From Actinomyces sp. HMSC035G02 (GTDB lineage Bacteria > Actinomycetota > Actinomycetes > Actinomycetales > Actinomycetaceae): 64,000 nucleotides of DNA. The stretch spans positions 55,156 to 119,155 of the forward strand of contig KV835856.1 of the NCBI GenBank assembly GCA_001838165.1, written 5' to 3'. Shown here one piece after another: positions 1 to 10,695 of this stretch. A program made the position numbers and the translations under genes. Every line of letters begins with the position of its first letter. The first letter of the stretch is position 1. The notes beneath the pieces are model-generated. The model saw only the letters and a list, made by a program, of their open reading frames with translations. It made no database searches and was not told where the DNA came from.

Positions 1-473
1 CGCCGGATCAGATGCTCAGCCTCATTGATCGCCTCAACCCGGATGGTGAGGACGGACGCCTGTCGTTCATTACGCGCATGGGGGCGGAGCGCATCCGTGA
101 GGCGCTTCCGCCGCTGCTGGAGGCTGCCCGGCGAGACGGTCGTCCCGTCACGTGGATGACGGATCCGATGCACGGCAACACTATTACGTCGTCGACCGGC
201 TACAAGACGCGTCGCTTCGATACGGTCATGGATGAGGTCCGTGGCTTCTTCGAGGCCCACGAGGCCGCGGGAACTGTACCGGGCGGCCTGCACGTCGAAC
301 TCACCGGTGATGACGTCACCGAGGTGATTGGCGGCAGTGAGCACATCGATGACGAGTCGTTGCGCGACCGTTACGAGACGCTCGTGGATCCGCGCTTGAA
401 CCACCAGCAGAGTCTGGAGATGGCCTTCCAGGTTGCCCAGTACCTGGCGAAGGGTTCCTCCCACGTGGAGTGA
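1..473 (+). CDS. aroG: class II DAHP synthase, 3' part
   Basis: The gene is cut by the window start; about 156 C-terminal residues remain, reading in frame from base 3. Class II (plant/actinobacterial) 3-deoxy-D-arabino-heptulosonate 7-phosphate synthase joins phosphoenolpyruvate and erythrose 4-phosphate in the first step of the shikimate pathway. The visible part holds DPMHGNT, the GGLHVELTGDDVTEVIGG stretch and the closing NHQQSLEMAFQVAQYL helix, all typical of this family. It faces the kinase gene across a shared terminator. In Mycobacterium tuberculosis aroG also lies beside pknL, Rv2175c and idsA2, so the whole left end is a conserved block. Confidence 0.93.
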   Translation, partial: PDQMLSLIDRLNPDGEDGRLSFITRMGAERIREALPPLLEAARRDGRPVTWMTDPMHGNTITSSTGYKTRRFDTVMDEVRGFFEAHEAAGTVPGGLHVELTGDDVTEVIGGSEHIDDESLRDRYETLVDPRLNHQQSLEMAFQVAQYLAKGSSHVE

Positions 474-491
474 ACTTCCCGCACAAAGCAC

Positions 492-538
492 AAAAGTTCT
501 CCGGCCTCGTTCGTTATGGACGAGGCCGGAGAACTTTT
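492..538. terminator. bidirectional hairpin terminator between aroG and pknL
   Basis: Two perfect 19-base arms (492-510 and 520-538) enclose a 9-base loop. The stem begins with AAAA and ends with TTTT, so it has a U-run in both directions and can end both convergent genes. The right arm contains a one-mismatch copy of the 13-mer discussed under findings. Confidence 0.9.
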
Positions 539-565
539 GGGGCGCGAGCGGCGAGGGGCGCGACG

Positions 566-2509
566 TTAGACGATCGTGATCGTGACGACGCTGCCCTTTT
601 TGAGCATTGTTCCGGCGGCGGGATCGGTCTGTCGGACGGTTCCGAAGAAGCCGCCGAGGATTGCTTCCTCCTGGACGGTGAAGCCGGCTGCCTCGAGGGC
701 GGCGCGGGCATCCTGGCGTTGGCGACCGACGACGTCGGGGACAGCAACCTTCTCGGGTCCCTTCGACACCGTGTAGGCCACGGTGTCGCCACGGTGCAGG
801 ATCGTTCCCTCATTGGTCTGTTGCGAGATGACCTGGCCCTCGGCGACGGTGTCGGAGAACGCCTCCGTCGGTGCCGCCACGAGGCCAAGGCCCTCGATGG
901 CTTTCTTCGCGGCATCTGCACTCATTCCGTTCAGCGACGGAACGGTGAGGGGCTCGCGGCCCTTCGACAGCACCACGTCGACGGCGCTGTCGTGTGCCAG
1001 CTGTGAACCAGAGGCCTGGGACTGTGAGATGACCTGTCCTTGTGGAACGTCCTCGGAGTATGCGTCGGTGATGGCGCCCAGGGTGAGGCCGGCGTCGGTG
1101 AGGGCCTTACGTGCGTCGTCCTGGCTCTTACCGACGACGTCAGGGACCGTCTTCATGTCCACGCCCTTGGAGACGTGGAGTTGAACCTCCGCGCGCTTAT
1201 GGACTGGCTCGCCACCTGACGGATCAGAGCGAGTAATCGAACCGGCGGCGACGTCGTCAGAGAACTCCTCCTCGACGGAAGAAGCAAGCCCCATCGCGTT
1301 CAGCTCGGCCTGAACCTCCGTGAGGGGACGACCATCCGTCGCGGGCATAGTCAGGTAGGAGCCAGGGCCGTATTCGGTCCACCACCAGCGTCCGCCAACG
1401 ATTGCGGCGGCGAGGAGCAGAACGACGAGGGTTGCCCACAGGGCGGCACGCTTGTACGTCGTAGTGCCGGTTTTCTCCGAAGCGTCCGGAAGCGGGGCCG
1501 ACGTGTGCACAGTGGCGACCGTTGACGGCGCCGGGAGGGGCAGAGGCCTCGTAAACTGTGCCGAGATCAGCTCGGTGTTGAGCGCACTCGTTTCCGAGGT
1601 GCCTGCCCGGTCGGCCGGCGCGATATCCGCGCGACGGTTGGCCAGCTCCGAGGGAATGGTGGCAGCAGCGCGAGTGACGAGGTCGATCGCGTCGGATGCG
1701 TCGGCGGGGCGCGAGGCAGGGTCTCGGGCGGTCAAAGCGGCGACGAGATCGTCGATCTCTCGGGGAATCCACGGCTGGGCCTCCGACGGGGTGGGCACGT
1801 CGTCGGAGACGTGATGCGTCGCGATTTGAAGAGGCGACTCGCCCGCCCAGGGAACGGAGCCCGTGAGCATTTCGTAGAGCATGATGCCGACCGAATAAAT
1901 GTCCGAGCGGGCATCGGCCTGAGCGGTCGTCGCAATCTCCGGGGCGATGTACGCAACCGTACCGAGCATGTTGCCCGTTGAGGACATCGAGACTTCGGAG
2001 GCGGCTCGCGCCAGACCAAAGTCGGTTACCTTCGCCGGACCATCGGTGGGAACGAGAATGTTCTCGGGCTTGACGTCGCGGTGGATAACGCCGACGCGGT
2101 GGGCGGCGCGCAGTGCCTCAAGAATGTCGGTCGTGTAGCGCAGTGCTTGCGGGATCGTGAAAGCACCCTGCGCGCGCAGCAGCTGGCGCAGGTTTGTACC
2201 GTCGATGAGCTCCATGACGAGGAACCCCTGGCCCGTGACCACGCCCTGATCAAAGACAGAGACGACGCCGGGATGAACGATGCGTGCGGCGGAGCGTGCC
2301 TCACGGCGGAAGCGCGCAACGAAATCCTCGGAGTCCGCCAGGTGCGGGTGCATGACCTTGAGTGCGACGGGGCGATCAAGGCGTTCATCTTGCGCGATGT
2401 AGACGGTGGCCATGCCGCCACGCGCCAGCCTGCGCGTCACCCGGTACCGTTCGTCGACGAGGAGGCCGATCAACGGGTCCGTCTGGTCGAATGTCTGTTC
2501 ATCGCTCAC
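566..2509 (-). CDS. pknL: PASTA-domain serine/threonine protein kinase (PknL/Stk type)
   Basis: This 647-residue membrane kinase has a cytoplasmic kinase domain (about residues 20-280) with the glycine loop ARGGMATVY, the lysine in VALKVMH, the catalytic HRDVKPEN, DFGLAR and APE. A hydrophobic segment at about 355-375 (WATLVVLLLAAAIVGG) is followed by four PASTA repeats, which in related kinases bind peptidoglycan fragments outside the cell. It probably senses cell-wall state and phosphorylates growth and division proteins. It is divergent from an Rv2175c-like gene, whose mycobacterial homologue is a PknL substrate, which is why I prefer pknL to pknB. Mycobacterium tuberculosis PknL lacks PASTA repeats, so this version is longer. 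The start is GTG, with a -10 hexamer 7 bases upstream. Confidence 0.92.
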   Translation of the reverse strand: MSDEQTFDQTDPLIGLLVDERYRVTRRLARGGMATVYIAQDERLDRPVALKVMHPHLADSEDFVARFRREARSAARIVHPGVVSVFDQGVVTGQGFLVMELIDGTNLRQLLRAQGAFTIPQALRYTTDILEALRAAHRVGVIHRDVKPENILVPTDGPAKVTDFGLARAASEVSMSSTGNMLGTVAYIAPEIATTAQADARSDIYSVGIMLYEMLTGSVPWAGESPLQIATHHVSDDVPTPSEAQPWIPREIDDLVAALTARDPASRPADASDAIDLVTRAAATIPSELANRRADIAPADRAGTSETSALNTELISAQFTRPLPLPAPSTVATVHTSAPLPDASEKTGTTTYKRAALWATLVVLLLAAAIVGGRWWWTEYGPGSYLTMPATDGRPLTEVQAELNAMGLASSVEEEFSDDVAAGSITRSDPSGGEPVHKRAEVQLHVSKGVDMKTVPDVVGKSQDDARKALTDAGLTLGAITDAYSEDVPQGQVISQSQASGSQLAHDSAVDVVLSKGREPLTVPSLNGMSADAAKKAIEGLGLVAAPTEAFSDTVAEGQVISQQTNEGTILHRGDTVAYTVSKGPEKVAVPDVVGRQRQDARAALEAAGFTVQEEAILGGFFGTVRQTDPAAGTMLKKGSVVTITIV

Positions 2510-2516
2510 TTGCTCG

Positions 2517-2522
2517 ATTCTA
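2517..2522 (-). promoter_or_regulatory. -10 box of a leaderless pknL promoter
   Basis: TAGAAT on the minus strand ends 7 bases before the GTG at 2509. No Shine-Dalgarno sequence fits between them, so the mRNA probably begins at or next to the start codon. Confidence 0.5.
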
Positions 2523-2579
2523 TGGGAGTTTTCGCGAAATCACTGGAAGTGCCCACGTCGGTGCGGCGTATGAATGGGG

Positions 2580-2585
2580 TAGTCT
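2580..2585 (+). promoter_or_regulatory. -10 box of a leaderless promoter for the Rv2175c-like gene
   Basis: TAGTCT lies 7 bases before the ATG at 2593. It forms a divergent pair with the pknL promoter, about 60 bases away. Confidence 0.45.
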
Positions 2586-2592
2586 TGCGCTT

Positions 2593-2946
2593 ATGACCAG
2601 TGTTGATATCACCGTCCTGCCCACCGACGAGGTCTGCCGTCTCCTCGGCATCGAGGAACGCCGCCTCAAGCAGCTGATCCGCGACCGCGCACTCATCGAA
2701 GCGCGCGACGGCAGCGGGGCGCGCGGTGTTCCGCAGGACGTGATCGTCAAGGGCGACAATGGCTGGGAGCCGCTTCCGTTCCTGCAGGGTACGCTGACGC
2801 TGCTTGCCGATGATGGCTTCACGGCCGAGGAAGCAGTGGCGTGGCTGTACACCGTGCAGGACGAGCTGGGTGAACGTCCTATCGACGCGCTGACGTCGGG
2901 CCGTCACCACCGAGTCAATCGCATCGCCTCGACTCTGGCCTTCTGA
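2593..2946 (+). CDS. Rv2175c-like DNA-binding protein
   Basis: This 117-residue protein matches the Rv2175c family. An N-terminal helix-turn-helix (about residues 9-33, TDEVCRLLGIEERRLKQLI) is followed by a family-specific C-terminal domain (FLQGTLTLLADDGFTAEEAV and onward). In mycobacteria Rv2175c binds DNA and loses this ability when phosphorylated by PknL; the divergent kinase here suggests the same pairing. An upstream in-frame extension exists, but the ATG at 2593 matches the family N-terminus and sits 7 bases after a -10 box. The gene converges on idsA with only 15 bases between. Confidence 0.85.
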   Translation: MTSVDITVLPTDEVCRLLGIEERRLKQLIRDRALIEARDGSGARGVPQDVIVKGDNGWEPLPFLQGTLTLLADDGFTAEEAVAWLYTVQDELGERPIDALTSGRHHRVNRIASTLAF

Positions 2947-2961
2947 GGCTGGGCGGCCCTC

Positions 2962-4065
2962 TCAGGACCGCCTGGCGGTCAGGATCGAGCACAGTTCGCG
3001 CAGCATAACGCGAGCCCCCTCATCGAAGGTGCTGGCTTCGAGAGCGGCGTCTCCGTCTGCCACGAGGCGCGCAATCTCGGCCTCGTGGGCGGCGCGCCCG
3101 TTGCGCTCCACGATGTCGGTAGCAGCCGCGATCTGCTCCGTCGAGGCGTCGGCCACCCCGAGAACGTCGGTGAGCGCGCGTCGCTCGGCGGGGGAGGAGG
3201 CCTCCCACGTGAGCGCGAGGAGTGCAGTGCGTTTGCCTTCGCGCAGGTCATCGCCGGCGGGCTTGCCGGTGACTGCCGGGTCTCCGAAGACGCCGAGATC
3301 ATCATCGCGCAGCTGGAAGGCCAGGCCCCACGGCGTCAGGATCGTCTCGAGGACATCGAGCAGGCCAGTGACACGATCGAACGACGGCGCTGCGCAGATC
3401 GCTCCGAGGAGCGCTGGGTGGACGACCGAGTAGTGAGCCGATTTGTGTAGGGCCACCTCGAGCGAGTCGCTCACGCTGAGTGCATCCGTGCGCTCAGGAT
3501 CAAGCGGGATCTGCTCGGCGGTGATGTCGAGGTACTGACCCAGTGCGACCTCCGCGTGCATGTCGGCGAATCGGCGGACAAAAGCGCGCGCGCAGTCCTC
3601 GTGCAGCGTCAGGGCCTGCTCGTCTGCGGCAGCCGTCGCCGCCGAAAAGAGGAAGTCTCCGACCAAGATGGCGCTGTGCCGACCGAAGTCCGTCGACGAT
3701 CCGATCCAGGACCGCGCGGCGTGGTGATCCGCGAGCGTACGGTGAGGGGTGGGCATTCCCCGTCGTTCGTCCGCCTTGTCGATGATGTCGTCGTGGACGA
3801 GGGCGCTCGCCTGATAAAGCTCCAGCGCCGCGCTGAGATGGGGAAGCGACACTTCCTCGATGGGCGTCTCGGAACTGAGCGCGTAGCCCACGTGAGCCAT
3901 GAGGGCACGGAAACGCTTTCCTCCGGATACGGATGCGAGGATCGCGCGAGAGAACTCCTCGGATCGACCGGAACCTCCTGCGCGGGCGAGGAGATGGGCG
4001 AGGCTGGTGGCCGTCGCCTCGTCGATTGATGGACGCAGCGTTGCGAAACTGTCGCTCAGAGTCAT
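2962..4065 (-). CDS. idsA: polyprenyl diphosphate synthase (IdsA/GGPP type)
   Basis: The 367-residue protein belongs to the trans-isoprenyl diphosphate synthases, which condense isopentenyl diphosphate onto allylic primers for quinone side chains and lipid carriers. The first aspartate-rich motif is seen in [15 protein letters not shown] and the second in [22 protein letters not shown] is the usual substrate-binding stretch. Its precursors come from the MEP pathway, of which dxr and ispG also lie in this window. The position next to pknL and Rv2175c matches idsA2 of M. tuberculosis. Product chain length cannot be read from sequence alone. The ATG is 6 bases after a -10 hexamer. Confidence 0.88.
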   Translation of the reverse strand: MTLSDSFATLRPSIDEATATSLAHLLARAGGSGRSEEFSRAILASVSGGKRFRALMAHVGYALSSETPIEEVSLPHLSAALELYQASALVHDDIIDKADERRGMPTPHRTLADHHAARSWIGSSTDFGRHSAILVGDFLFSAATAAADEQALTLHEDCARAFVRRFADMHAEVALGQYLDITAEQIPLDPERTDALSVSDSLEVALHKSAHYSVVHPALLGAICAAPSFDRVTGLLDVLETILTPWGLAFQLRDDDLGVFGDPAVTGKPAGDDLREGKRTALLALTWEASSPAERRALTDVLGVADASTEQIAAATDIVERNGRAAHEAEIARLVADGDAALEASTFDEGARVMLRELCSILTARRS

Positions 4066-4071
4066 ACGCCC

Positions 4072-4077
4072 ACTCTA
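4072..4077 (-). promoter_or_regulatory. -10 box of a leaderless idsA promoter
   Basis: TAGAGT on the minus strand ends exactly 6 bases before the idsA ATG (4065). There is no ribosome-binding site between them. Confidence 0.5.
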
Positions 4078-4156
4078 ACCGAGGTTTGAGTGGGCGCGTG
4101 CGCCTAAGCCGGGGCATCCTCACACCTACCGTCAGGAAAACTAAACGGCAAGGCAC

Positions 4157-4162
4157 TAGACT
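4157..4162 (+). promoter_or_regulatory. possible -10 box for sigA
   Basis: TAGACT stands about 65 bases before the sigA start, giving a leader of roughly 58 bases that contains a Shine-Dalgarno sequence. I see no convincing -35 box. Confidence 0.3.
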
Positions 4163-4226
4163 TGGCGCTGGTATGCCGATTTGCGATCGGCTCCGTTGTG
4201 CATGCCCATCAATGAAAGGGACCCGT

Positions 4227-5858
<1,632 letters not shown>

Positions 5859-5875
5859 CGCGCTATCGACATATC

Positions 5876-5907
5876 CGAGGGCCGGGAACAATCGTTCCCG
5901 GCCCTCG
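5876..5907 (+). terminator. terminator hairpin after sigA
   Basis: Two perfect 14-base arms (5876-5889, 5894-5907) enclose the loop AATC. No U-run follows, so termination may be weak or may need Rho. Confidence 0.7.
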
Positions 5908-5984
5908 TGACAACATCGTCACAATGCGTGCGTGTGCGGGTGGCATCGTCGCGTATTGACGTTCTCGTAAGGCAGGATGATCAC

Positions 5985-6383
5985 ATGCTTGAGGGTGCAC
6001 TGATTCTCGTTTTGACCGTCGTTCTGGTACTCGTCGTCGCTGGCGGCGTCGTCGCCGTCCTGGCGCTGTCGCGCCGTAGCGCGGACGAGTGGAAGGGCGT
6101 CATCAAGCGAGAGAGCGAAGAAATCGCCGACGAGGTGAAGACTCATCACTCGCTACCCAAGCGTGCCTCCACCTCACCCGACGGCCCCGTGGTTCCGCGT
6201 ACGGCGTCCCTGGACTCGCTCCTGCAAAGCGCTGAGTCGACGAGCGCCTACTTTGACGCCGATCGTCTGCCAGGCATCGACCGCCTCGAGACGGTGACTG
6301 ATCGCGTGAGCGTGCGCTTCGACCGTGGCCGTCGCAGCGCTGACGGCGGCGGGGAGTCCGTGCGGGAGTCAACGCAGTCGTAA
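5985..6383 (+). CDS. small single-span membrane protein of unknown function
   Basis: The 132-residue protein starts with one strong hydrophobic segment (about residues 4-29, GALILVLTVVLVLVVAGGVV). A charged, Ser-rich cytoplasmic tail without recognisable domain follows (SADEWKGVIKRESEEIADEV). I do not recognise a family. The start at 5985 puts the hydrophobic segment at the very N-terminus and has GGCAGGATG upstream. It sits alone between sigA and ftsY, and codon use is like that of its neighbours. Confidence 0.6.
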   Translation: MLEGALILVLTVVLVLVVAGGVVAVLALSRRSADEWKGVIKRESEEIADEVKTHHSLPKRASTSPDGPVVPRTASLDSLLQSAESTSAYFDADRLPGIDRLETVTDRVSVRFDRGRRSADGGGESVRESTQS

Positions 6384-6429
6384 GGCAGTGATACCGCACT
6401 CAGGTTTTCTGTGACAAGCGTCCATAGGG

Positions 6430-6435
6430 GATAAT
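6430..6435 (+). promoter_or_regulatory. -10 box of a leaderless ftsY promoter
   Basis: GATAAT is followed by exactly 6 bases and then the ftsY ATG. The arrangement GATAATGACCCTATG closely resembles that at ispG (GATAATGACACGGTG). Confidence 0.6.
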
Positions 6436-6441
6436 GACCCT

Positions 6442-7683
6442 ATGGACGCTTTTATTTCCACTCTCCAATCGCCGTGGGCAGTTGTTATCGCCCTGGCGGT
6501 CGCCGTGCTTATCGGCGTAGTTATTCGCTTGGTCGTGAGTTCGCGTCGGCGTTCCTCGCAGGACGTGACCCCTCAGCCTCAGGTGCAGGCTCCCGTCGAG
6601 GCCCTGCCCGACACGCCCGCCGAGGCTTCGCTTGATGACACGGACCAGCCTCGAGCGGGTCCGGCGGAAGCAGCCGAGCCGACCTCCGACCAGAGCCCTG
6701 AGGCTCCTGCAACCCCAGCCTCATCCATTGAACGCCCCGAACCCGTGCGTGGACGCATGGAGCGCCTGCGCGAACGTCTCGCGTCTTCCGGCTCGCTGGG
6801 CCGTGCGATCCTCGGTGTTCTCAGCCGCGGCCAGCTCGGTGCCGCCGACTGGGAGGAAATCGAGGAATCTCTCCTCATCGCTGACCTCGGCCTTGAGGCC
6901 ACTGACACGCTGATGGAGGCCCTCAAGCGTCGAGTCGCGGTCGAGTCTGTGACGGACGAAGCACGCATCCGCGAGATCCTTCGCGAGGAGCTCCTGGCTC
7001 TCGTCGATCCCGCCATGGATCGCTCCCTCAACCTTGAGCGCCCCGAGGTCGACGGCTCCGCTAAGCCCGCCGTCGTCCTGATGGTCGGTGTGAACGGCAC
7101 CGGAAAGACCACGACTGTCGGCAAGCTCGCGCGCATCCTCGTTGCGGAAGACAAGTCCGTGATCCTGGGTGCCGCCGATACCTTCCGTGCCGCCGCCGCC
7201 GACCAGCTAGCCACGTGGGGCGAGCGAGTCGGTGTCGATGTCGTGCGCAGTGACCGCGAGGGTGCCGACCCGGCCTCCGTCGCTTTTGAAGCCGTGCGTG
7301 AGGGCGTCGAGCGCGACGTCGACGTGGTCCTCGTCGACACTGCGGGACGCCTGCAGAACAAGTCCACGCTGATGGACGAGCTCGGCAAGATTAAACGCGT
7401 CATGACCAAGCAGGCCCCGGTTTCTGAGGTCCTTCTGGTGCTCGACGCCACCACCGGTCAGAACGGCATGAAGCAGGCCGAGGTCTTCGCGGAGGCCACC
7501 GGTGTGACCGGCATTGTTCTGACGAAGCTCGATGGTTCCGCTAAGGGTGGCATCGTCGTCTCTGTCCAGCGTGCGCTGGGCGTTCCGGTAAAGTTCGTTG
7601 GCCTCGGCGAGGGTGCCGACGATCTCGCGCCCTTCGACCCGCAGGGCTTCGTCGACGCGATTGTGGGTTCCGCGCAGGGCTGA
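6442..7683 (+). CDS. ftsY: signal recognition particle receptor FtsY
   Basis: FtsY (413 residues) is the membrane-bound GTPase that receives SRP-ribosome complexes and passes them to the Sec translocon. An N-terminal membrane segment (about residues 12-32, VVIALAVAVLIGVVIRLVV) and an acidic, Pro-rich linker precede the NG domain. GTPase motifs are GVNGTGKTTTVGKLA (G1), DTAGRLQNK (G3) and TKLDGSAKGG (G4/G5). The SRP partner Ffh follows in the same direction, so targeting components are clustered. The start codon directly follows a -10 box with no ribosome-binding site. Confidence 0.95.
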   Translation: MDAFISTLQSPWAVVIALAVAVLIGVVIRLVVSSRRRSSQDVTPQPQVQAPVEALPDTPAEASLDDTDQPRAGPAEAAEPTSDQSPEAPATPASSIERPEPVRGRMERLRERLASSGSLGRAILGVLSRGQLGAADWEEIEESLLIADLGLEATDTLMEALKRRVAVESVTDEARIREILREELLALVDPAMDRSLNLERPEVDGSAKPAVVLMVGVNGTGKTTTVGKLARILVAEDKSVILGAADTFRAAAADQLATWGERVGVDVVRSDREGADPASVAFEAVREGVERDVDVVLVDTAGRLQNKSTLMDELGKIKRVMTKQAPVSEVLLVLDATTGQNGMKQAEVFAEATGVTGIVLTKLDGSAKGGIVVSVQRALGVPVKFVGLGEGADDLAPFDPQGFVDAIVGSAQG

Positions 7684-7785
7684 ACCCCGCCACCATGACG
7701 CGTACCTCGGCCCCGGTGAGACGACTCCCGGGGTCGAGGTGCGCTAACCTGTGCCTAGTACAGCCGCCATCTTGGGAGTAAACAC

Positions 7786-9369
7786 GTGTTTGGAAACCTG
7801 TCAGATCGTCTGAGCCAGTCGTTCCGTAGCCTGCGCAGCCGCGGCGTCCTGACCGAGTCGGACGTCGATCGTGCGATTTCCGACATTCGCCGCGCCCTCA
7901 TCGACGCGGACGTTGCGCTCCCCGTCGTTCGCCAGTTCACCACGCAGGTGCGCGAAAAGGCCTACGGCGCAGCCCGGTCGAAGGCCCTCAACCCGGGGCA
8001 GCAGGTTGTTTCCATCGTGCACGAGGAGCTCGTCGAGATCCTCGGTGGTGCCACGCGTGAGCTGACCTTCGCAGAGTCCGGCCCCACCGTCTTCATGCTC
8101 GCCGGCCTCCAGGGTGCCGGTAAGACCACCCTCGCCGGAAAGCTGGGTAAGTGGCTGCGCGAGGAGGGCAAGACTGTCCTGCTCGTCGCCTCGGATCTCC
8201 AGCGCCCTAACGCCGTCCAGCAGCTTCAGGTTGTCGGCGAGCGCGCCGGCGTCAAGGTGTGGGCACCCGAGCCCGGCAACGGCGTCGGCAACCCCGTCGA
8301 GGTTGCGAGGAGCGGCGTCGAGTTCGCCCGCCAGAGCGGCATCAACGTGGTCATCGTCGATACGGCCGGCCGTCTCGGCGTCGACCAGGAGATGATGGAC
8401 CAGGCGATCGCCATCCGCGACGCCGTCAACCCCCACGAGATCATGTTCGTTCTCGACGCCATGGTCGGTCAGGACGCAGTCTCCACCTCCACGGCTTTCC
8501 GTGACGGCGTCGGCTTCACGGGCGTCGTCCTTTCCAAGCTGGACGGCGACGCGCGCGGTGGTGCCGCGCTGTCCGTTCGCGGTGTGACCGGCGCGCCGAT
8601 CCTGTTCGCTTCGACGGGTGAGGGCCTCGACGACTTCGAGCGCTTCCACGCCGACCGTATGGCCGGCCGTATCCTCGACATGGGTGACATCCTCACCCTT
8701 ATCGAGCAGGCCGAGAAGAAGATGGACGCCGAGGAGGCGGAGAAGGTCGCGGCCAAGGCGATGGCCGGCCAGCTCACCCTCGGCGACTTCCTGAGCCAGC
8801 TTCAGCAGATTAAGAAGCTCGGCTCGATGAAGAAGATGCTCGGCATGATCCCGGGTGCCGCGCAGATGCGCGAGCAGATTGAGAACTTCGACGAGCGCGA
8901 GGTCGACCGCGTGGAGGCCATTGTTCGCTCGATGACCCCGGCCGAGCGCGAGGACGTGTCGATCCTCAACGGCTCGCGTCGCGCGCGTATTGCCCGCGGT
9001 TCCGGTACGACCGTGACCGAGGTGAACCAGCTCGTGCAGCGTTTCGAGGCTGCGCGCGAGATGATGGCGCAGATGGGCCAGATGGGTGGCGGCGTTCCTG
9101 GCATGGGTGCGCTGCCCGGTCGCGGCGGCAAGGCGAAGCAGAAGGCCAACGCCCGCAAGGCGCAGGCGCAGCGTGCCCGCATGAAGAAGAACGCCCGCTC
9201 GGGTAACCCTGCCAAGCGTCGCCAGCAGGAGCTTGAGGCCATGCTGCCCCCGTCCGAGCGCAGCGCTCCTGCGGGCTCGTCCTTCGGCGTTGCCCAGGAG
9301 GCGCCTGCTCCGCGTCCGACGATCGACGATCTGCCGGACGATGTCAAGCGCATGCTCGGCCAGCTCTGA
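7786..9369 (+). CDS. ffh: signal recognition particle protein Ffh (SRP54)
   Basis: Ffh (527 residues) binds signal peptides and SRP RNA and delivers nascent membrane proteins to FtsY. The NG GTPase domain shows GLQGAGKTTLAGKLGKW, DTAGRLGVDQE and SKLDGDARGGAALS. The Met-rich M domain follows (MKKMLGMIPGAAQM, and AREMMAQMGQMGGGVPGMG). The C-terminal tail, rich in Lys, Arg and Ala, is longer than in E. coli, as is common in actinobacteria. The GTG start has GGGAG seven bases upstream. A weak -10 (TAACCT, 7745-7750) would give a leader of about 30 bases. The amidohydrolase gene begins 4 bases after the stop. Confidence 0.95.
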   Translation: MFGNLSDRLSQSFRSLRSRGVLTESDVDRAISDIRRALIDADVALPVVRQFTTQVREKAYGAARSKALNPGQQVVSIVHEELVEILGGATRELTFAESGPTVFMLAGLQGAGKTTLAGKLGKWLREEGKTVLLVASDLQRPNAVQQLQVVGERAGVKVWAPEPGNGVGNPVEVARSGVEFARQSGINVVIVDTAGRLGVDQEMMDQAIAIRDAVNPHEIMFVLDAMVGQDAVSTSTAFRDGVGFTGVVLSKLDGDARGGAALSVRGVTGAPILFASTGEGLDDFERFHADRMAGRILDMGDILTLIEQAEKKMDAEEAEKVAAKAMAGQLTLGDFLSQLQQIKKLGSMKKMLGMIPGAAQMREQIENFDEREVDRVEAIVRSMTPAEREDVSILNGSRRARIARGSGTTVTEVNQLVQRFEAAREMMAQMGQMGGGVPGMGALPGRGGKAKQKANARKAQAQRARMKKNARSGNPAKRRQQELEAMLPPSERSAPAGSSFGVAQEAPAPRPTIDDLPDDVKRMLGQL

Positions 9370-9372
9370 GGC

Positions 9373-10479
9373 ATGGAGTTCTCCGGCCTGGCCCTGTGGG
9401 CGGATAGCGTGTCTGAGCGCCCATCGTGGGTGCGAGGCACATGGCGCGTCGACGGGGGAGTGATTCGCCGGGTCTCTGACGGTGAACATGCTCCGTCGGC
9501 CGGTGTCATTATGCCCGGCATGGTGGACACGCACTGCCACATCGGATACTCGGAGACAGGTTCGGTGTCCGAAGCGCAGATGGTGGAGCAGGCTCGGACG
9601 ACGCTCGCGAGCGGCGTGACCGTCGTACGCGACTGTGGTGTGCCGGTTGATAATTCGCCAGCGGCTCGCGCGAGCGGCTTGCATCTGATCCGCTGCGGTC
9701 GCCATGTTGCGCGCCCGAAACGCTACATGCGAGACCTGCCGCTGGACGTGAAAGACCAGCGCGAGCTGCCCGAGGTGCTTGCGTCGATGGCGCACTCCTC
9801 CGACGGCTGGGTCAAGATCGTCGGTGACTGGATCGACCGCAGCGCCGGAGCGGACTCGGACCTCATGCCCCTGTGGGACCCCGCCGTGCTAACGGACGCT
9901 GTTGTCGCCGTTCACGAGGCCGGGGCGAGGATCGCCGTCCATGCGTTCTCACACCGCGTCATCGACTCGCTCATTGAGGCCGGCGTTGACGACATCGAAC
10001 ACGGCAGCGGTATCGATGCGGATCAGGCCAGCGAGATTGCCGCACGCGGCATAGCGGTGACGCCGACGCTGCGCCAGGTCGAGCTCTTCAAAGACTTTGC
10101 AGCCCAGGCGGGGGCGAAGTACCCCGTCTACGCGGCGACGATGCAGGCCATGTACGACGCGCGGCGCTCCCACTTCCAGATGCTCGTCGACTCTGGCGTC
10201 CTTCTCCTCATGGGAACCGACTCGGGCGGCTACCAGGCTCACGGGACGATTGTCGGCGAGCTTGACCTGTGGCTCCAGTGGGGCGCGCCCGCCCAGTTCA
10301 CGATCGATGCCGCGACGTGGGTGAGCCAGCGCTACCTCTGTTACCCCGGCCTCGTCGAGGGCGGTCCCGCTGATTTCCTCATCCTGGACGAGGATCCGAG
10401 GGACGACCCGACGATCCTCGCGAAGCCCGCGCGCGTGACTGTGGGCGGAACGTCTGTGTGGGAGCGTCCGTCCGCCTGA
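9373..10479 (+). CDS. amidohydrolase family protein
   Basis: This 368-residue protein belongs to the metal-dependent amidohydrolase superfamily and resembles the imidazolonepropionase-like branch. The metal-binding HxH is seen in PGMVDTHCHIGYSE. A likely carbamylated-lysine site lies in DGWVKIVGDWIDR, with further His ligands in RIAVHAFSHR and DDIEHGSGID, and an Asp in LLLMGTDSGGYQAHG. The substrate cannot be inferred; a cyclic amide or a dipeptide would fit the family. It follows ffh by 4 bases and so is probably co-transcribed with it, without an obvious functional link. Confidence 0.8.
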   Translation: MEFSGLALWADSVSERPSWVRGTWRVDGGVIRRVSDGEHAPSAGVIMPGMVDTHCHIGYSETGSVSEAQMVEQARTTLASGVTVVRDCGVPVDNSPAARASGLHLIRCGRHVARPKRYMRDLPLDVKDQRELPEVLASMAHSSDGWVKIVGDWIDRSAGADSDLMPLWDPAVLTDAVVAVHEAGARIAVHAFSHRVIDSLIEAGVDDIEHGSGIDADQASEIAARGIAVTPTLRQVELFKDFAAQAGAKYPVYAATMQAMYDARRSHFQMLVDSGVLLLMGTDSGGYQAHGTIVGELDLWLQWGAPAQFTIDAATWVSQRYLCYPGLVEGGPADFLILDEDPRDDPTILAKPARVTVGGTSVWERPSA

Positions 10480-10534
10480 ACTCGTAGCAGTGATCGATTT
10501 AACCGATTCGCGCGACACGGCACTCGCTCCTGAC

Positions 10535-10564
10535 TTGGGATTGAGGGGCGAAATATGGCATAAT
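10535..10564 (+). promoter_or_regulatory. probable promoter of the rpsP operon
   Basis: TTGGGA (10535-10540), an 18-base spacer and CATAAT (10559-10564) precede a leader of about 125 bases. The leader holds paired segments GTCCCG (10614-10619) and CGGGAC (10649-10654). The 216-base gap between the genes holds nothing else that I can recognise. Confidence 0.45.
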
Positions 10565-10695
10565 CGCTAGCTGTACCCGGCGGTTCGTAGACCCTCTCAC
10601 TGCGTGCCGTCGTGTCCCGGTCCGATGCGACCCCTGTGTTTCCCACCTCGGGACGCAAAGGTCCACACCAATTCTGAAATGGAGAGACCACTCAA

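Noticed and set aside
566..2509. Calling the kinase PknB because of its PASTA repeats
   Set aside because: The neighbours (aroG, Rv2175c-like, idsA) match the pknL locus, and there are no pbpA, rodA or phosphatase genes as at pknB loci.
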